16,698 nucleotides of DNA from Prevotellaceae bacterium UBA1391 (GTDB taxonomy: Bacteria; Bacteroidota; Bacteroidia; Bacteroidales; Bacteroidaceae), in the NCBI GenBank assembly GCA_002305265.1, contig DBQP01000011.1, forward strand, positions 33,725 to 50,422, given 5' to 3'. Below the pieces are notes generated by a model that was not told where the DNA came from, searched no databases, and worked only from the letters and a program-made list of their open reading frames with translations. Position 1 is the stretch's first letter. The number at the start of each line of letters is the position of its first letter. Below are positions 13,253 to 16,698 of the stretch, piece after piece. Position numbers and translations under genes: made by a program.

Positions 13253-16200
13253 TTACTTCACCAATACCTTGCTCGTCTTCACTGTGCCGTCGCTGAGGAC
13301 AGTCTTGACGATGTTGACGCCCTTCTGGAGCTTGGCAACGCGGGCACCGCCTACTGTGTAGATGGCTGTGCTGATGGCCTTGGCGGAAGATGCGCTGGCA
13401 TCGCTGATGTTGACTGCGTTCTCACCTGCCGTCTTCTGGCTGTCCGGACCGTAGTAGATGAGCTGGAAGTCGTCGAAGATAGACCAGTTGGTCGACTTGG
13501 AAGCCGGGTCGTTCTTGTAGACACCGATGCGGAGTGTACCCTTGCCGCTGCCGTCGCTGCTCGTCACCTTGATGAAGGTGCTGACGAGATACTTGTTGGT
13601 CGGAGCACCCGTTGCATCCGTCTCGTGGAAGAGGATGTCTGCCTCAGCCATGGAGTTGGGAACGTAAGCAGCCGGGCTGGTGCTGGCAGCTGTTGCGAAG
13701 CGGTCGTTCGTTGCATCTGCATGTGTAGACAGGTGCTTGATGGGCACTGTTGCAGCGTGGTCGGTAGAAGTAGTGATGCTGTTCACAGCAGGATTGTCGA
13801 GACCATAGAGGTAGGCCGTGAGCGTCGGATCAACTTCTGCTGTCTCATACTGCTTGAAGTCAGTGTAGTCTGCGGAAGCAGAACCCGTGCGGTGGAAGCC
13901 GTTTACACGTACTTCATAAACGCCGACCGGCAGGTTGACGATATCCTGGTAAACATTGAAGCTGGTTGCGTTGTAGACCTCAGCATTGGTCGAAGTCGTA
14001 CCGCCTGCACCGAATCCGGAGGACCAGCCGGTGAAATTACCGATGGTGTCGAATGTCGGGTTGACAATCACGGAAGAGAAGTCAACAGGATTCTCATCAG
14101 AAGCTTCGGCGAAGTTGCCCGGGAGACGGAGGTCAGCAATGGCAGCGTTGACCTTTGTGATGTAGGCAGCAGCCTCTGCACCTGAAAGCGTCTTAGAAGC
14201 GACGATGTCGGAGATTTCGTCGATCAGATCCGTTGCATTCTGGATAGCCTCATCCGATGCCTCAGCATAAGTCTCGATGGACTCAGTGAGCGAATTGAGG
14301 GCCGTAGTCAGGTCATTGTAAGTGGAGATGGAGGCAACCACCTGGTTGTAGGCAGCCACGAGAGCCTGGAGTGCTTCGTACGTGTCGTCCTCACCTGTAG
14401 CCTGGTCGGCTGCGTCGTTGGCAGCTGTGAGTGCTTCAACATCAGGAACGCCGGCATTCTCGAGTGCGAGAGCTGCAATGCGGTTCTGATAGTTCTCGAT
14501 CACGCTCTTCATGGCGGTGACATCCTTGCCCATGAACGTAATCTTGAAGTTGTCCCAAAGACTCCAAACACCGTTGGCAGTCGGGCCGGAGAGCTTGCGG
14601 ATACCGAGGCGCATCTTGCCGTCAGCACCTACAAGACCGTAAACGTGCTGCGTGAAGTTCACAGCCTCGTCTGCGAGCGAGAAGGCTGCGGAAGCGGAAG
14701 CCATGCCGTTGAGGCAATACTTGCCGTTCGTCAGCTGTGCACAGTTGCTGCCGAGGTTCTCGTCATAGAGAATCTCCATCACGTTCTTCACAGGAGAAGA
14801 GAACTCATTGAAGTAAACCTCCGTGTGAACCTTGGCTGCACCGACCATTTCGGGGTCAGCAGCGTAAGCATCGTAAGACTCCTGGTTCCATGTCGGACGA
14901 TAGAAAGCCTGAACGCTGACAGAGTAGAGACCTGCGGGAAGACCCTCGACAATCTGGTAGACGTCGAAGTTCTGCTGGTAGGCTTCTGCGCAATAGTTGG
15001 TTGCGTTACCGCCGTGCCAGTTGGTCAGACCCGATGTTCCACCCTTCGAGGTGTCGAGCTTCCAGCCAACAGTCGTGCTTGAAGTTCCCTGCTCGAAGCC
15101 GGGGTTGACGATGAGGCTCGTGAGGTCTGCGCCCGGAAGGAGAGCCTTCTTGACAGCCTCGTCGAAGAGAGCGGTCAGATACGCCGTCTCGGCTTTGATC
15201 TGAGCTGTCGTGAGGTTACCTGCATATTCACCTTCCTCGATGTTCACGATGTCGTTGAGGACGCCGTTGGGATAGACACCCTCTTCAGCGTCACCGGCGG
15301 AGAGCTGGAGGTAGTCGGAGATGAGCATCACTTCGTCCACTTCCATTGACATGCCCTGTTCCTGTCCTTCCGTCAGCCATGTCTCCATTTCCTGGATCTT
15401 GGCCATGTATGTCTTATAGGCGTCGATGGAAGCTACGAGCGAGTCGATGGCAGCCTGAACCGGAGCGACGGCACGCACAGCGGCCTCACCCGACGCGTTC
15501 TTCAGAGCGGAATAGGCTGCGTCGTAAGTTGCCTTGGCAGCTGCACTGTAGAATGTCTCTTCCGGCACCTCATAAGCCATAGATTCCACAGCGTTGGCCT
15601 TGAGCAAAGCATAGGCGTCTGTTGCACTGCCGAGGTAGAAGAGCTTGAAGTCGTCGAAGATCGACCAGTCGCTGCCACCACCTACCGTGTTCTCTGCACC
15701 AATCCAAAGGGTGTCGCCCTCAGCGATGGCACCGAGCACCTCGTTGTTGTAGAGGTCTGTCTGCGAGCCGTCTTCGTTGTGGAAGAAGAGCTCAGCCTCA
15801 GCCATGGAGTTCGGCATGAAGACGGTCAGCGTCGAGCCGCTGGCGTCTGTCACGTCATAGGTGCTGGTCGAGCCGCGCTGTGCGGAAGCCTGTGCACCGG
15901 CAGCGATGTGCTGGATGGGCGTGGAGAACTTGCCGAAGGTCTTGCTGTTGAGGTAAATCTTCGTATCGGAGGCAGTGCCCTGGCTCCATACGGTGTAGTC
16001 GTTGACAGCGCTCGACTTGCGGAAGTATGCCTTTGCGGTGAGTTTGTAGACACCGGCCTTGAGGCCCGTGATGGCCTGGTAGGTATTGAAGGCGCGTCCA
16101 TAATGCTCTGCAGACGGACCCGTCGTGCCACCTGCACCGAAGTTGTTGGGATTACCCGTCCAACCCGTGAAGTTGCCAATCACGTCGAAGGTGCCGTTGA

Positions 16201-16698
16201 CAACCTTAGCCGAGACGTCGGCAGGATTTGCTACGGTTCCCGTATTGGCAATGAACTGGTAGATGGCATCCGGAATCGTTGCGGCGGCAGCATTCAGCTC
16301 ATCCACAGTGGCAGCGGTGTTGTTGTACACAGCTACTTGTGCGTCGAGCTTGATGCCCGGATATTTGGCAACGGCGTCCTGGATGGCAGCCTTGAGGCTT
16401 TCAGCTGCGTTGTAGAGGCCCATGACGGCGAAATAGGATTCGTAGTCGGCAGGCTTCACGCAAGTCCAGTCGGAATAGAATTGCTTGGTGGGGTCGACAC
16501 GCATGGTCGTCGTGCCGTCTTCATTCTCGTCTACGGAAGTGTCGAAGAGGTTGACCAACAGGTTGGCGTCTCCCTCGACCACACCAAGATATTTGCCTGC
16601 AAAATTGTAGCTCATGGCATCCTCAATGCTGGCGCCGTCGATGAGCATCGTGCTGTTCGGCTCAATCTTGAAGGTGTTGTTGGAAGAGTTCAGCTTGA
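13253..16698 (-). CDS. very large secreted multi-module protein with T9SS-like tail (5' end outside window)
   Basis: The frame is open to the window edge, so the N-terminus is missing; at least 1147 residues remain. Three related modules can be seen, each starting with a (V/I)VN-(G/P)-F signature and ending with a W-S-(I/L)-(F/W)-D-(D/N)-F signature: about 16215-15630 (VVNGTFDVIGNFTGW to DWSIFDDFKLFYLG), 15115-14530 (LIVNPGFEQG to WSLWDNFKITFMG) and 14070-13450 (VIVNPTFDTIGNFTGW to NWSIFDDFQLIYYG). They have the look of carbohydrate-binding-like beta-sandwiches (about 200 residues each). Between them lie alanine-rich helical linkers (for example YSAAAKATYDAAYSALKNA). The end, IYTVGGARVAKLQKGVNIVK then TSKVLVK, is a type IX secretion-like sorting tail. 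Role is unknown: surface glycan binding or adhesion is likely from the layout. A terminator follows. Confidence 0.8.
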   Translation of the reverse strand, partial: KLNSSNNTFKIEPNSTMLIDGASIEDAMSYNFAGKYLGVVEGDANLLVNLFDTSVDENEDGTTTMRVDPTKQFYSDWTCVKPADYESYFAVMGLYNAAESLKAAIQDAVAKYPGIKLDAQVAVYNNTAATVDELNAAAATIPDAIYQFIANTGTVANPADVSAKVVNGTFDVIGNFTGWTGNPNNFGAGGTTGPSAEHYGRAFNTYQAITGLKAGVYKLTAKAYFRKSSAVNDYTVWSQGTASDTKIYLNSKTFGKFSTPIQHIAAGAQASAQRGSTSTYDVTDASGSTLTVFMPNSMAEAELFFHNEDGSQTDLYNNEVLGAIAEGDTLWIGAENTVGGGSDWSIFDDFKLFYLGSATDAYALLKANAVESMAYEVPEETFYSAAAKATYDAAYSALKNASGEAAVRAVAPVQAAIDSLVASIDAYKTYMAKIQEMETWLTEGQEQGMSMEVDEVMLISDYLQLSAGDAEEGVYPNGVLNDIVNIEEGEYAGNLTTAQIKAETAYLTALFDEAVKKALLPGADLTSLIVNPGFEQGTSSTTVGWKLDTSKGGTSGLTNWHGGNATNYCAEAYQQNFDVYQIVEGLPAGLYSVSVQAFYRPTWNQESYDAYAADPEMVGAAKVHTEVYFNEFSSPVKNVMEILYDENLGSNCAQLTNGKYCLNGMASASAAFSLADEAVNFTQHVYGLVGADGKMRLGIRKLSGPTANGVWSLWDNFKITFMGKDVTAMKSVIENYQNRIAALALENAGVPDVEALTAANDAADQATGEDDTYEALQALVAAYNQVVASISTYNDLTTALNSLTESIETYAEASDEAIQNATDLIDEISDIVASKTLSGAEAAAYITKVNAAIADLRLPGNFAEASDENPVDFSSVIVNPTFDTIGNFTGWSSGFGAGGTTSTNAEVYNATSFNVYQDIVNLPVGVYEVRVNGFHRTGSASADYTDFKQYETAEVDPTLTAYLYGLDNPAVNSITTSTDHAATVPIKHLSTHADATNDRFATAASTSPAAYVPNSMAEADILFHETDATGAPTNKYLVSTFIKVTSSDGSGKGTLRIGVYKNDPASKSTNWSIFDDFQLIYYGPDSQKTAGENAVNISDASASSAKAISTAIYTVGGARVAKLQKGVNIVKTVLSDGTVKTSKVLVK

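Overview
The window looks like a chromosome segment of a GC-rich member of the Bacteroidales, most probably Prevotellaceae. The evidence is the Bacteroidetes-type promoters (a TAnnTTTG -7 box, often with TTTG about 20 bases upstream), short C-terminal tails of the type IX secretion kind on surface proteins, GH43/GH2 polysaccharide-degrading genes, a DUF6055 metalloprotease-like gene, and a metK-DUF4271-hemD-rnpA-yidD gene order. No tRNA, rRNA, CRISPR or transposase gene was seen. Identities come from reading motifs; no database was searched.

Layout. Bases 1-130 hold the promoter, and perhaps the first codons, of a gene leaving the window to the left. Bases 130-970 are non-coding and repeat-rich: a long array with 22-base phase (about 221-594), a strong hairpin (721-757) and a 66-base tandem repeat (843-970). 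Next comes a minus-strand glycan-degrading unit: a promoter (3011-3042), a GH2 beta-galactosidase reduced to a remnant by 5' loss, an internal deletion and a frameshift (about 2995-2456), then an intact secreted GH43 enzyme (2449-971). Divergently, on the plus strand, lies a second secreted GH43 with a CBM6 domain (3583-5061), of visibly lower GC than its neighbours. Two more secreted plus-strand proteins follow: one with a PorSS/T9SS-like tail (5242-6435) and a DUF6055 HEIGH metalloprotease-like protein (6522-8039), closed by a perfect hairpin terminator.

From the right comes a minus-strand housekeeping block: metK (12612-11329), DUF4271 membrane protein (11222-10443), hemD (10280-9546), rnpA (9248-8817) and yidD (8659-8351). 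metK has a textbook promoter about 250 bases upstream of its start, so its mRNA should carry a long leader. rnpA appears to have its own promoter. The right end is one very large, incomplete minus-strand secreted protein (16698-13253) built from three related beta-sandwich-like modules joined by helical linkers, with a T9SS-like tail and a strong terminator.

The most unusual feature is a theme rather than a gene. At least four separate intergenic regions (221-594, 5070-5180, about 8158-8289 and about 12985-13178), and perhaps a fifth (6435-6521), carry tandem repeats with a period of 22 bases. Their sequences differ, but many units share a YYCGAA-like core, and two arrays share GATGCATCCGAAC. 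Because 22 is not a multiple of 3, these are not coding repeats. They look like one dispersed, diverging family of phased intergenic arrays of unknown function.
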